From Roseiarcus sp963836695 (lineage in GTDB: Bacteria; Pseudomonadota; Alphaproteobacteria; Rhizobiales; Beijerinckiaceae), in assembly GCA_963836695.1 (NCBI GenBank), contig CAWIKX010000016.1, forward strand, positions 1-64,000: a stretch of DNA of 64,000 nt, given 5' to 3'. The notes under the pieces are model-generated. The model had not been told where the DNA came from, made no database searches, and saw nothing but the letters and a program-made list of their open reading frames with translations. The position numbers and the translations under genes were made by a program. This document shows positions 39,299 to 47,853 of the stretch, piece after piece. Numbering within the stretch: the stretch's first letter is position 1; every line of letters begins with the position of its first letter.

Positions 39299-41653
39299 AT
39301 GTCGCAACGCTCAGACGCATCTGAACCGGCGGTCGCCTCGCCTGCGTCGCATGAAGCGCCTCGCCCAGCGGCGCTCGTCCGCCGTCCGCACGACGCTGAT
39401 CCCTCCTACTTCGATGGGTTGAACGACGAGCAACGGCGGGGGGTCGAGTCGCTCGACGGCCCCGTTCTCATTCTTGCCGGCGCGGGCGTTGGGAAAACTC
39501 GCGTCCTGACAACTCGCATCGCGCATATCGTTTCGACAGGCCGAGCGCGTGCGCATGAGATCCTGGCGGTGACATTCACCAACAAGGCCGCGCGAGAGAT
39601 GCGTCAGCGAGTCGCCGTGTTCTCGGGTTCCGAGCAGGCGATGCCGTGGCTCGGCACGTTCCATTCGATCGGCGCCAAGATCCTGCGCATGCATGCCGAA
39701 CTCGTGGGCTTGAGGCCAAATTTCACCATTCTCGACACCGACGACCAGCTGCGCCTGCTCAAGCAGCTTCTGCAGGCGGAAAATCTGGATGACAAACGCT
39801 GGCCGGCGCGGGCTCTCGCTAATCTCATCGATGGGTGGAAGAATCGCGGCGTCGATCCGAAAAGCGTGCCGGCGAGTGAGGCGGCGGCGTTCGCAGGCGG
39901 CAAAAGCGCCCTGTTGTACGCGAATTATCAGGAACGGTTGAAAGCCCTCAACGCGACGGATTTCGGCGATCTCTTGCTCGAGCCGTTGCGGCTATTGCGC
40001 GAACACAGTGATGTTCTCAACACCTTCCGCCGGCGCTTCCGTTACATCCTGGTTGACGAGTACCAGGACACCAACGTCGTCCAGTATCTGTTTCTCCGGC
40101 TCATCGCCCAGGCCAACGGCAATTTGTGTTGTGTCGGCGACGACGATCAGTCGATCTATGCCTGGCGTGGGGCCGATGTCGAAAACATCCTTCGCTTCGA
40201 GAAGGATTTTCCCGGCGCCAAGGTGATCCGGCTCGAGCGCAACTATCGATCGACTGGGCACATCCTCGCGGTGGCTTCAGGACTGATCGCGCACAATCGC
40301 GGCCGCCTGGGAAAGACGCTGTTCACCGACAAACCGCTTGGGGATCGACCAAAGATCGCTGAAGGGTCGGACAGCCAGGAGGAGGCGAGGCTTGTCGGCG
40401 AGGAGATCGAAGCGGCCCAACATAAGGGCGGTTCCCTTGACGACATCGCCATCCTCGTTCGCGCCTCCTTTCAAATGCGGGAATTCGAGGAGCGGTTTAT
40501 CGCGCTAGGGCTGCCCTACAAGGTCATCGGCGGCCCGCGATTCTACGAGCGGGCGGAAATACGCGACGCCTTGGCCTATCTTCGCTGCATCGCTCAGCCC
40601 GATGACGACCTCGCCTTCGAGCGCATTTACAATCAGCCGAAGCGCGGCCTCGGCGATGCGACACTGGCGATCTTGCATGATTATGGCAGGCGAGCCGGCC
40701 TGTCCCTGACGCGCGCGGCCCGTGCGCTCGTCGAAACTGAGGACCTCAAACCCCGTCCCCGACAAACGCTAAGGAGCCTGCTCGACGATTTCGACCGCTG
40801 GCGAAGGCAGTCCGAACAGATCCCCCATGAAGAGCTGGCGCAGCTCGTTCTCGAGGAGAGTGGCTACATCGACATGTGGAAGGCGGAGCGCACGCCCGAT
40901 GCGGCCGGACGACTCGACAACCTGAAGGAACTCGTCCGTTCGATGGGCGAGTTTCCGGAACTAGGCGCCTTTCTGGAGCACATATCATTAGTCATGGACG
41001 TCGATAGCGGCGAGCAGGGCGAGCGCGTTTCGATCATGACCCTTCATGCGGCGAAGGGGCTCGAGTTCGATCTCGTCTTCCTGCCAGGTTGGGAGGAGGG
41101 TCTGTTTCCGAATCAACGCTCGCTCGATGACAGTGGTTTGGCCGGGCTCGAGGAGGAGCGACGGCTGGCCTATGTCGGCCTGACCCGAGCGCGACGGCAG
41201 GCGCGGATCTATTACGCCCTCAACCGGCGCGTGCGTGGTCTGTGGCAGGCCTCATTGCCTTCCCGATTCATCCAGGAATTGCCCGCTGACCATGTCGAAT
41301 TCGACGCGTTCGTCGGATCGGGGGACCGCACCACCGATTCCTGGCTGCCGACAGGCCACATCAAAGGATTTGCTTCGCGCTATGACACGCCGGGTTGGCG
41401 TCGCGCCGAGGCGCGTCAGCGCGAGTGGGGCGAGGCGGGTCCCCGTGCGCCGCGGCCGTCAAGCCCGACGTTCGAAGGCTTCGTTCACCGACAGGACGCT
41501 CCGAGCTCGACCTTCCACGCAGGATCGCGGGTGTTTCACAACAAGTTCGGCCCTGGCGCCGTGGTCGCCGTAGACGGCTCGAAGCTGACGGTCGATTTCG
41601 ATAAGGCGGGCCGAAAACTGGTGATGGACAGTTTCGTGGCCGCAGAGGGCTAG
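39299..41653 (+). CDS. uvrD: UvrD/PcrA-type superfamily 1 DNA helicase
   Basis: 784 residues, complete. An N-terminal disordered tail of about 38 residues precedes the Q-motif (FDGLNDEQRRGVESLDGPVL). The Walker A motif GAGVGKTRVLTTRIA follows, with VTFTNKAAREMRQRV, WLGTFHSIGAKILRMHAELV, Walker B VDEYQDTNVVQYLF, GDDDQSIYAWRGAD and RLERNYRS. Later motifs include VSIMTLHAAKGLEFDLVFL (V) and RRLAYVGLTRARRQ (VI). A C-terminal Tudor-like domain is FHNKFGPGAVVAVDGSKLTV. It acts in nucleotide excision and mismatch repair. Its start is 71 bp after gyrB. Confidence 0.93.
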   Translation: MSQRSDASEPAVASPASHEAPRPAALVRRPHDADPSYFDGLNDEQRRGVESLDGPVLILAGAGVGKTRVLTTRIAHIVSTGRARAHEILAVTFTNKAAREMRQRVAVFSGSEQAMPWLGTFHSIGAKILRMHAELVGLRPNFTILDTDDQLRLLKQLLQAENLDDKRWPARALANLIDGWKNRGVDPKSVPASEAAAFAGGKSALLYANYQERLKALNATDFGDLLLEPLRLLREHSDVLNTFRRRFRYILVDEYQDTNVVQYLFLRLIAQANGNLCCVGDDDQSIYAWRGADVENILRFEKDFPGAKVIRLERNYRSTGHILAVASGLIAHNRGRLGKTLFTDKPLGDRPKIAEGSDSQEEARLVGEEIEAAQHKGGSLDDIAILVRASFQMREFEERFIALGLPYKVIGGPRFYERAEIRDALAYLRCIAQPDDDLAFERIYNQPKRGLGDATLAILHDYGRRAGLSLTRAARALVETEDLKPRPRQTLRSLLDDFDRWRRQSEQIPHEELAQLVLEESGYIDMWKAERTPDAAGRLDNLKELVRSMGEFPELGAFLEHISLVMDVDSGEQGERVSIMTLHAAKGLEFDLVFLPGWEEGLFPNQRSLDDSGLAGLEEERRLAYVGLTRARRQARIYYALNRRVRGLWQASLPSRFIQELPADHVEFDAFVGSGDRTTDSWLPTGHIKGFASRYDTPGWRRAEARQREWGEAGPRAPRPSSPTFEGFVHRQDAPSSTFHAGSRVFHNKFGPGAVVAVDGSKLTVDFDKAGRKLVMDSFVAAEG

Positions 41654-41660
41654 CTGAGCT

Positions 41661-41680
41661 GAGCGGCGTGAGCGCCGCTC
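41661..41680. terminator. Hairpin between convergent uvrD and ilvE
   Basis: GAGCGGCG TGAG CGCCGCTC is a perfect 8-bp stem with a 4-nt loop, 8 bp past the uvrD stop and 25 bp before the ilvE stop. There is no long T-run on either side, so it may be a weak bidirectional terminator or a message-end stabiliser. Confidence 0.5.
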
Positions 41681-41704
41681 CTCAACTGCGTCCTTGCGTC
41701 AATC

Positions 41705-42592
41705 TCAGGCAGCCTTCGTCCGCGGCTTCACTTCCTCGCTATAGGCGTCGATGAGCGCAGCAGTTATCGCCGCCGGCTTGTAATGGTGCGGACCGATCTC
41801 GCCGACCGGCGTTACTTCGGCCGCCGTCCCAGTGATGAAGCATTCATCAAACTCGCCGAGATCGGCAGGCAGGATTCGCCGCTCGGTGACTTCAAACCCA
41901 CGTTTGCGCGCGAGATCGATAACCGTCGCTCGGGTGATGCCGGCCAGGAAGCAGTCGGCGATTGGCGTGTGAATCACTCCGTTCTTGACGAAAAAGACAT
42001 TGGCGCCGGTGCACTCCGCCACCCGGCCCTGCCAGTCGAACATCAAAGCGTCGGCATATCCGCGACGCTCGGCGCGGTGCTTGGATATGGTGCAGATCAT
42101 GTAGAGGCCGGCCGCCTTCGCCAAGGCGGGAGCGGTCGCGGGATCGGGTCGCCGATACTCGGCGATATCGAGCCGAATGCCTTTCATCCGCTGGGCAGGG
42201 TCGAAATAGCTCGGCCACTCCCACACGGCGATTCCTAAGTGAATTTTGTTATGCTGCGCCGCCACCCCCATCATTTCGGAGCCCCGCCAGGCGATCGCCC
42301 GAACATAAGCATCGGCGAGATGGTTTCGCTTCAGCACCTCGGCCTTGGCCGCATCAATGTCCGCGACGCTCCAAGGCACCTCAAAGTCCAGAATTTGGCC
42401 GGACTCCCTAAGGCGCCGGGAATGCTCCGTCGATTTGAAAATACGCCCGCCATAGGCGCGCTCACCCTCGAACACGGCGCTCGCATAGTGCAGCGCGTGG
42501 GTCAGAACATGCACCTTGGCCTCGCGCCAGTGGACCAAATGGCCGTCCAGCCAGATCCAACCATCACGATTATCAAAAGTCTCGGCGGCCAT
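41705..42592 (-). CDS. ilvE: Branched-chain amino acid aminotransferase
   Basis: 295-residue fold-type IV PLP enzyme catalysing the last step of Val, Leu and Ile synthesis. WIWLDGHLVHWREAKVHVLT and HALHYASAVFEGERAYGGRI are characteristic. The PLP lysine is Lys159 in APALAKAAGLYMICT, and the phosphate-binding part includes GYADALMFDWQGRVAECTGA and LPADLGEFDECFITGTAAEV. Divergent from the MarR-type gene. Confidence 0.93.
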   Translation of the reverse strand: MAAETFDNRDGWIWLDGHLVHWREAKVHVLTHALHYASAVFEGERAYGGRIFKSTEHSRRLRESGQILDFEVPWSVADIDAAKAEVLKRNHLADAYVRAIAWRGSEMMGVAAQHNKIHLGIAVWEWPSYFDPAQRMKGIRLDIAEYRRPDPATAPALAKAAGLYMICTISKHRAERRGYADALMFDWQGRVAECTGANVFFVKNGVIHTPIADCFLAGITRATVIDLARKRGFEVTERRILPADLGEFDECFITGTAAEVTPVGEIGPHHYKPAAITAALIDAYSEEVKPRTKAA

Positions 42593-42696
42593 GGCGGTTT
42601 CCTCAGTTCGTACCGAGCCGGTTTGGATTCTCGGCGTTTGGCGTTACATGGATCGCGTCGCTGATGGTCACTACGATAGCAAGAGGGCCGAAGTAT

Positions 42697-42711
42697 GTCA
42701 ACATTGCTGAC
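42697..42711. promoter_or_regulatory. Dyad upstream of the MarR-type gene
   Basis: GTCAAC-ATT-GCTGAC is a 6-3-6 inverted repeat with one mismatch. It lies 15 bp before the likely start at 42727, in the divergent ilvE intergenic region. MarR proteins usually bind short palindromes over their own promoter, so this is a candidate autoregulatory operator. Confidence 0.35.
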
Positions 42712-42726
42712 CTAATAGACTCATCG

Positions 42727-43251
42727 ATGTCATCTGATGTTTCCAAACCCGGTCTGACCACGCAGTTGCGTGGCCAGGAGCCAATGTATGAACTGATCGA
42801 ACAGTTCTTTTTCGCTTATCGAGATTTTGTGGGAGACGCTGATCGGCTCCTGGAAGCTTATGGTTTCGGGCGCGCTCACCATCGAGTTCTGTATTTTGTA
42901 AGTCGACGGCCGGGACTCACAATTGCCGAACTTTTGGAGATATTGCGGATCACGAAGCAGAGCCTCAATCGCGTCTTGCGAGAACTGGTCGATAAGAACT
43001 TCGTTGAGATCCAAGCTGGGGCGCTTGATCGTCGCCGTCGGCAACTCTATGCGACGCCAGACGGCGAGCGGCTGGCGCTCAAGCTAGCCCTAGTTCAAAC
43101 GCGCCGGTTCGCCTTGGCGTTGGACCAATTGGGCGATCGGGGTCTTCCATCGGCGCAAGCCTTTCTCAAAGCGATGATCGACCCTCAGAAGGCGTCAAGC
43201 GAGGCTGGCGGCCGCCTGGAGCCGACCAAGTGGGCGGGCCACGCGCGGTGA
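42727..43251 (+). CDS. petP: MarR-family regulator, PetP-like
   Basis: About 174 residues from ATG 42727; an in-frame ATG at 42664 would add 21 atypical residues. Winged helix: LIEQFFFAYRDFVGDADRLL, GFGRAHHRVLYFVSRRPGLT, ELLEILRITKQSLNRVLREL (recognition helix), LVDKNFVEIQAGALDRRRRQ. In alphaproteobacteria this gene type sits directly before an OmpR-like regulator, as in petP-petR of Rhodobacter. The stop overlaps the GTG start of the response regulator, so the two are coupled. Symbol given by similarity of locus and family. Confidence 0.75.
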   Translation: MSSDVSKPGLTTQLRGQEPMYELIEQFFFAYRDFVGDADRLLEAYGFGRAHHRVLYFVSRRPGLTIAELLEILRITKQSLNRVLRELVDKNFVEIQAGALDRRRRQLYATPDGERLALKLALVQTRRFALALDQLGDRGLPSAQAFLKAMIDPQKASSEAGGRLEPTKWAGHAR

Positions 43252-43961
43252 ACTCGACACCGACCTCGCTGGCGGACGACGCCGCACATGTCCTCGTCGT
43301 CGACGACGATCGGCGGCTTCGCGCTTTGTTGTCCAGTTACCTGGTCAAGCATGGCCATCGCGTCACTGTTGCTCCCACGGCCGCCAAGGCGCGCGTTTTT
43401 CTGGACGGGTTGGCCTTCGACATCATTGTGCTCGACGTCATGATGCCGGTCGAGAACGGGTTCGATTTCGCTGCGGATTTGCGGACGCGATCTCAGGTGC
43501 CGATTTTGATGTTGACGGCTCGGGGCGATCCGCAGGATCGCGTGCGTGGCCTCGAAATTGGCGTCGACGACTATCTCGCAAAGCCATTTGAGCCGCGGGA
43601 GCTGCTGCTCAGAATCGGCTCGGTGCTTCGGCGAACCCGGGCTCCCCCGGCCAGCGCCCTGGAGACCGGCGTCATCCGCTTCGGACGCTTCGTGTTTTCG
43701 CTCGAGCGCGGGGAACTCCGCGCTGGAGACGATCCAGTCCGCATTACGGAGCGCGAGCGGGAGATGCTACGCTTGCTGAGCGCAAACCCCGGCGCGATCG
43801 TATCTCGCGAAGCGCTGTCGGGATCGGGGGGCGCCGCTCAGGAGCGCACAGTCGACGTCCTGGTCAATCGACTGCGGCGCAAGATCGAGCAAGATCCGAC
43901 CAATCCGGTATACCTGCAAACGGCGCGAGGAGCGGGATATCGGCTAGTCGCTGACCGATGA
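43248..43961 (+). CDS. petR: OmpR-family response regulator, PetR-like
   Basis: About 237 residues from GTG 43248, which overlaps the previous stop (GTGA). Receiver domain: HVLVVDDDRRLRALLSSYLV, phospho-acceptor Asp63 in DIIVLDVMMPVENGFDF, then ILMLTARGDPQDRVRGLEIG and DDYLAKPFEPRELLLRI with the conserved Lys. The C-terminal winged helix is RITEREREMLRLLSANPG, RTVDVLVNRLRRKIEQDP and LQTARGAGYRLV. It is the middle gene of a three-gene coupled operon. Confidence 0.88.
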   Translation: MNSTPTSLADDAAHVLVVDDDRRLRALLSSYLVKHGHRVTVAPTAAKARVFLDGLAFDIIVLDVMMPVENGFDFAADLRTRSQVPILMLTARGDPQDRVRGLEIGVDDYLAKPFEPRELLLRIGSVLRRTRAPPASALETGVIRFGRFVFSLERGELRAGDDPVRITEREREMLRLLSANPGAIVSREALSGSGGAAQERTVDVLVNRLRRKIEQDPTNPVYLQTARGAGYRLVADR

Positions 43962-45346
43962 GCGAGCGGCTCGGATTCCACAAGCTGCGACTCATGGCGC
44001 AAACTCGCATGCTTTGGCGGCGCGGGACGCGCCGCCTCGCGGAGGTGCTGCCGAAGGGCCTTTATAAGCGCTCGCTCCTCATCGTGATCCTGCCAATGGT
44101 CCTGCTTCAAAGCGCGGTGACCTTCGTATTCATGCAGCATCAGTGGGATCTGGTGGCCCGCAGGCTCTCTGACGCGGTGGCGCGCGACATTGGAGCCTTG
44201 ACCGACCTCTACCAGAGGCTCGCGCCGGGGCAGGACGGTGTTTATCTCGTGAATCTAGCGTCCGAACGGTTTCGCATGGACGCGTCATTGCTCCCCGCGG
44301 GTCCTTTGCCGCCCGTCATGCCTCGCTCTTTCTACGGCGCATTGGACCCGCTCACCCGCACCCTTCCGAAGGAAATCAGGAAGCAGATCACACAGCCTTT
44401 TTGGATCGACACCATCGGCCGGTCGGGCTTAATGGAGATCCGGATCGATCTCGGGGATCGGGTGCTCCGCTTGGTCACCCGCCGCGCCCTTGCCTATGAA
44501 GCGAACGCCCACATTTTTGTGCTCTGGATGCTGGGCGCGATGATCGTCCTTCTGACGGTCGCGATCATTTTTCTCCGAAATCAGATTCGACCCATCTTAC
44601 GCCTGGCTCAGGCAGCGGAGGATTTTGGCAAGGGGAGAAACCTCGACTTCAGTCCGCATGGCGCGCGCGAGGTCCGACAGGCAGGGCATGCTTTTATCGA
44701 GATGAAAAGGCGAGTTGAGCGCGCAACTGAACAGCGCACTGCAATGCTTAACGGCGTGAGCCACGATCTGCGCACGATGCTAACCCGCTTCAAATTGTCG
44801 TTGGCGCTGCTCGACAATTCCGCCGATAGCGAGTTTTTGCAGAGAGACGTTGATGAGATGGGGCAGATGCTGGAAGGCTATCTCGCCTTCGCGCGCGGCG
44901 ACACGGGCGAAGCAACTGCCCGAATCAATGTTGGATCGATCCTCGAAGACTTGCGGGCCGCCTCCGAGCGACATGGGGCGAACCTCGGTGTGGAGATCCA
45001 GGGGGATCTCGACATACCGATAAGGCCGATGGCGATGAAACGCTGCGTCGGCAATCTCGTGGCCAACGCACAGCGTCACGCGGATAACGTCCGCGTCTCC
45101 GCCACGCGCGAAGCTCAGTTTGTGTCGATCGTCGTCGACGATGACGGCGCAGGCATTGCCCCCGATTATCGCGAGGATGTCTTCCGCCCGTTTTATCGCC
45201 TGGACGAAGCACGCAATCAGGACGAGGGCGGCTCAGGCCTAGGGCTCGCCATCGCACGCGACATCGCTCGCTCCCACGGAGGCGACATCACGCTTTCCGA
45301 CAGCCCGATGGGTGGCCTGAGGGCAGCGGTGCGTATTCCGGTTTAG
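43958..45346 (+). CDS. Sensor histidine kinase
   Basis: 462 residues; the start overlaps the regulator stop (ATGA). Two membrane helices at about 38-58 and 184-206 flank a periplasmic sensor of about 120 residues with no recognised fold. A HAMP domain follows (RNQIRPILRLAQAAEDFGKG). The phospho-acceptor is His269 in TAMLNGVSHDLRTMLTRFKL. The ATP-binding domain has RCVGNLVANAQRHADNVRV (N box), VDDDGAGIAPDYREDVFRPF and GGSGLGLAIARDIARSHGGD. EnvZ-like partner for the PetR-like regulator; signal unknown. Confidence 0.92.
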   Translation: MSERLGFHKLRLMAQTRMLWRRGTRRLAEVLPKGLYKRSLLIVILPMVLLQSAVTFVFMQHQWDLVARRLSDAVARDIGALTDLYQRLAPGQDGVYLVNLASERFRMDASLLPAGPLPPVMPRSFYGALDPLTRTLPKEIRKQITQPFWIDTIGRSGLMEIRIDLGDRVLRLVTRRALAYEANAHIFVLWMLGAMIVLLTVAIIFLRNQIRPILRLAQAAEDFGKGRNLDFSPHGAREVRQAGHAFIEMKRRVERATEQRTAMLNGVSHDLRTMLTRFKLSLALLDNSADSEFLQRDVDEMGQMLEGYLAFARGDTGEATARINVGSILEDLRAASERHGANLGVEIQGDLDIPIRPMAMKRCVGNLVANAQRHADNVRVSATREAQFVSIVVDDDGAGIAPDYREDVFRPFYRLDEARNQDEGGSGLGLAIARDIARSHGGDITLSDSPMGGLRAAVRIPV

Positions 45347-45368
45347 CCTTCGCCGTTCGGCCGAGAGC

Positions 45369-45692
45369 TTAAACCGCAGCGCTGATCCAACGAGACAATT
45401 CGCTCTTCGGACCGGCCCCGGTCTTGGTGGCGACCTGCTTGCCGCCTTTGAACACCATCAGTGTCGGGATCGACCGGATGCCATATTTGCTGGCAATGCC
45501 CGGATTCTCGTCGACATTCAGCTTGGCGATTTTCACTTTGCCGTTCATTTCGGTGGCGATCTCTTCAAGCGCCGGCGCAATCATGCGGCAGGGCCCGCAC
45601 CATTCCGCCCAGAAGTCGACGACGACGGGCTCCTCGGATTTGATAACGTCGGTCTCGAAACTCGCGTCCGTGACTTTGGCCGGTGCTGACAT
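45369..45692 (-). CDS. trxA: Thioredoxin
   Basis: 107 residues, standard thioredoxin-1 length. The active site is Cys32-Gly-Pro-Cys35 in VVVDFWAEWCGPCRMIAPAL. The cis-proline is in GIRSIPTLMVFKGGK, and the conserved Asp in VKIAKLNVDENPGIA. Cytoplasmic disulfide reductase. Convergent with the histidine kinase gene, 22 bp apart. Confidence 0.96.
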   Translation of the reverse strand: MSAPAKVTDASFETDVIKSEEPVVVDFWAEWCGPCRMIAPALEEIATEMNGKVKIAKLNVDENPGIASKYGIRSIPTLMVFKGGKQVATKTGAGPKSELSRWISAAV

Positions 45693-45727
45693 GGCGTCCT
45701 CGAAGACGGCGTGCTTGCCGCGCTCAA

Positions 45728-45756
45728 TAGCTAGGAACCAACCCGACCGCCGTCAA
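45728..45756 (-). promoter_or_regulatory. Sigma-70 promoter of trxA
   Basis: On the minus strand, TTGACG (45751-45756) and TAGCTA (45728-45733) are separated by 17 bp. This puts the transcript start near 45721 and gives a leader of about 30 nt before the ATG at 45692. Confidence 0.5.
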
Positions 45757-45836
45757 GCAGCAGGACGGAGCGGAGCGCTTCGGTGAAAGGGTACCTGCCT
45801 TGACAGGGATGCGGGCCTCCCCTAGCCGAGCCCGCG

Positions 45837-46736
45837 ATGGAGCGAGAACGGGCGCAGATCATCAGACAAATTGCCGGGCTCCGCGAGATCTCGGATCGCT
45901 ATGACGCGATTCTGTGCGATATCTGGGGCGTACTACACAACGGCTTGGCCTCCTTCACGCAAGCCTCGGATGCGCTTGTGGCGTTCCGGAGGCGGGGCGG
46001 CGTGGTCGTTCTTATCAGCAACGCGCCGCGTCCCTCTCCACCCATCGAAAGGCAAGTGCTGAAGCTTGGCGTTTCCCCCGACGCGTTCGACGCCGTGGTC
46101 ACGTCCGGTGACGTCACAATCGGGTTGATGGAACAGCAGGGCGGCACGGTCCTCCACATCGGACCGGAGCGCGACCTCACCCTTTTCGATGCCGCCCTGG
46201 AGCGGGACGGCGTCCGACCGAGGCTCGTTTCGCTTGAAGAGGCACAATACGTGCTCTGCACCGGCCTTAGAAGCGACGAGACCGAAACACTCGACGACTA
46301 TCAATCCGAACTGCGGGCGATGTCGCGTCGCGGCATGGCGATGATCTGCGCCAATCCTGACATCGTGATCCACCGTGGCGACACTCTCATTCAATGCGCG
46401 GGAGCCCTCGCGCGTCGCTATGAGGAACTCGGCGGATCGGTGATCTATGCCGGCAAACCGCACGAGCCGATTTATGATCGGGCGCTGACGCTCGCCGAGC
46501 GGGCTCGGAGCGCGCCCATCGAGAAGCATCGCGTGCTCGCGATCGGCGACGGCATGAAGACGGACATCTTGGGCGCGACGCGAGCAGGATTGGACGCTCT
46601 CTTCGTGACCGGCGGCATTCACCGGTCCTTGCACAAAGAGACGCTGGAGTCGCCGGCTGACCCGATTGAACTGCAGCGCTTGTACGACGAAAACGGGGCA
46701 TGGCCGATCGCCGCCATTCCCCTGCTTCGACCGTAG
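45837..46736 (+). CDS. HAD-superfamily class IIA hydrolase
   Basis: 299 residues, resembling the TIGR01459 group near NagD/CECR5. Motif I is in RYDAILCDIWGVLHNGLASF. Here the first Asp is followed by Ile-Trp-Gly, a common variant in this group. Motif II is VVLISNAPRPSPPIE, the lysine is in VIYAGKPHEPIYDRAL and motif IV in VLAIGDGMKTDILGATRAG. A phosphatase acting on a small phosphorylated metabolite is likely; the substrate is unknown. It lies 94 bp upstream of ribF, as often in alphaproteobacteria. Confidence 0.85.
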   Translation: MERERAQIIRQIAGLREISDRYDAILCDIWGVLHNGLASFTQASDALVAFRRRGGVVVLISNAPRPSPPIERQVLKLGVSPDAFDAVVTSGDVTIGLMEQQGGTVLHIGPERDLTLFDAALERDGVRPRLVSLEEAQYVLCTGLRSDETETLDDYQSELRAMSRRGMAMICANPDIVIHRGDTLIQCAGALARRYEELGGSVIYAGKPHEPIYDRALTLAERARSAPIEKHRVLAIGDGMKTDILGATRAGLDALFVTGGIHRSLHKETLESPADPIELQRLYDENGAWPIAAIPLLRP

Positions 46737-46830
46737 CGCGTACGCTTTGGCGCTAGAGACCCAAGGCAGTTGCGCCAGTCGCGAAACACAGGTACGGGGT
46801 CGCTGGAATCCGAGGATCGCCAGGACGGAA

Positions 46831-47772
46831 ATGACCAACGGCTTCGTGCTCGCCACGGACCCGATGCAGTCCCCGCACGGGCTCGCAGGCGCAGTTTATG
46901 CGATCGGAAATTTTGACGGCCTCCATCTCGGGCATCAGAAGGTCATCGAGCGCGCTGTCTCGTTTGCCAAAAAGAAGGGGGCGCCCAGCGCCTTATTGAC
47001 CTTCGAACCGCATCCTGCCGACTTTTTTGCCGGACGTCCGGTCGTCTTTCGATTAACTCCGCCCGGAGAAAAAGCGTCGATTTGCGAGCGGCTTGGTCTC
47101 AAGGGCCTTGTCATCATCGGTTTCGACCCTTCGCTCGCCGGAAGGAGCGCCGAGGAGTTCATCGCGAAGATTCTTGTTGCGCGGCTCGCAGCGGGCGCGG
47201 TCGTCGTCGGGTGGGACTTTCATTTCGGTAAGGGTCGATCCGGTTCGCCGGCGACCCTAGCCGAGGCTGGTCTCCGACACGGCTTTGACGTCGAGATTGT
47301 CGCCAAAGTTGAGGACGACGCAGGCGTTGTGTCATCGAGCGCCATTCGGAAAGCTCTGGAGGATGGAGATCTCGCCGCCGCCGCGAGAGGCCTCGGGCGC
47401 AACTATTCGGTTAGAGGCCGGGTGATCTCCGGCCGGCGCCTAGGGCGCACCCTGGGCGTGCCGACGGCGAATATCGCTCTCGAGCCTACCAACCGGCTTG
47501 CGCACGGAATCTACGCCGTGGTGGCGCGGGTCGACGGGCGCGCGTTCCCGGCAGTCGCTAGCTTTGGCACCCGGCCGACCGTCGATGACGGGCCGCCCCT
47601 GCTCGAGGTTCATCTCCTCGATTTCGACGGCGACCTCTATGGGCGGGAGATGGAGGTCAAGTTCATCGAACGCATCCGGGATGAGCTCAAGTTCGACTTG
47701 CTCCCCGCCCTCGTCGCCGAAATGGAGCGCGACAAGGAGCGAGCTCGCGCTATTCTGGCGGAGCGGCGCTAA
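46831..47772 (+). CDS. ribF: Bifunctional riboflavin kinase / FAD synthetase RibF
   Basis: Makes FMN and FAD from riboflavin. 313 residues from ATG 46831; the longer frame into the upstream HAD gene is not used. The nucleotidyltransferase domain has VYAIGNFDGLHLGHQKVI, PHPADFFAGRPVVFRLTP and VVVGWDFHFGKGRSG, with SSSAIRKALEDGDL following. The flavokinase domain has VISGRRLGRTLGVPTANIAL, HGIYAVVARVDG and ASFGTRPTVDDGPPLLEVHL. Confidence 0.93.
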   Translation: MTNGFVLATDPMQSPHGLAGAVYAIGNFDGLHLGHQKVIERAVSFAKKKGAPSALLTFEPHPADFFAGRPVVFRLTPPGEKASICERLGLKGLVIIGFDPSLAGRSAEEFIAKILVARLAAGAVVVGWDFHFGKGRSGSPATLAEAGLRHGFDVEIVAKVEDDAGVVSSSAIRKALEDGDLAAAARGLGRNYSVRGRVISGRRLGRTLGVPTANIALEPTNRLAHGIYAVVARVDGRAFPAVASFGTRPTVDDGPPLLEVHLLDFDGDLYGREMEVKFIERIRDELKFDLLPALVAEMERDKERARAILAERR

Positions 47773-47853
47773 GAAACGAATTTGGCGAATGGCGGCAAAT
47801 CCTCTAATCCGGCGCGTCCGCTCTAACAAAACTTGAATTTGGCCCCCGATCTC

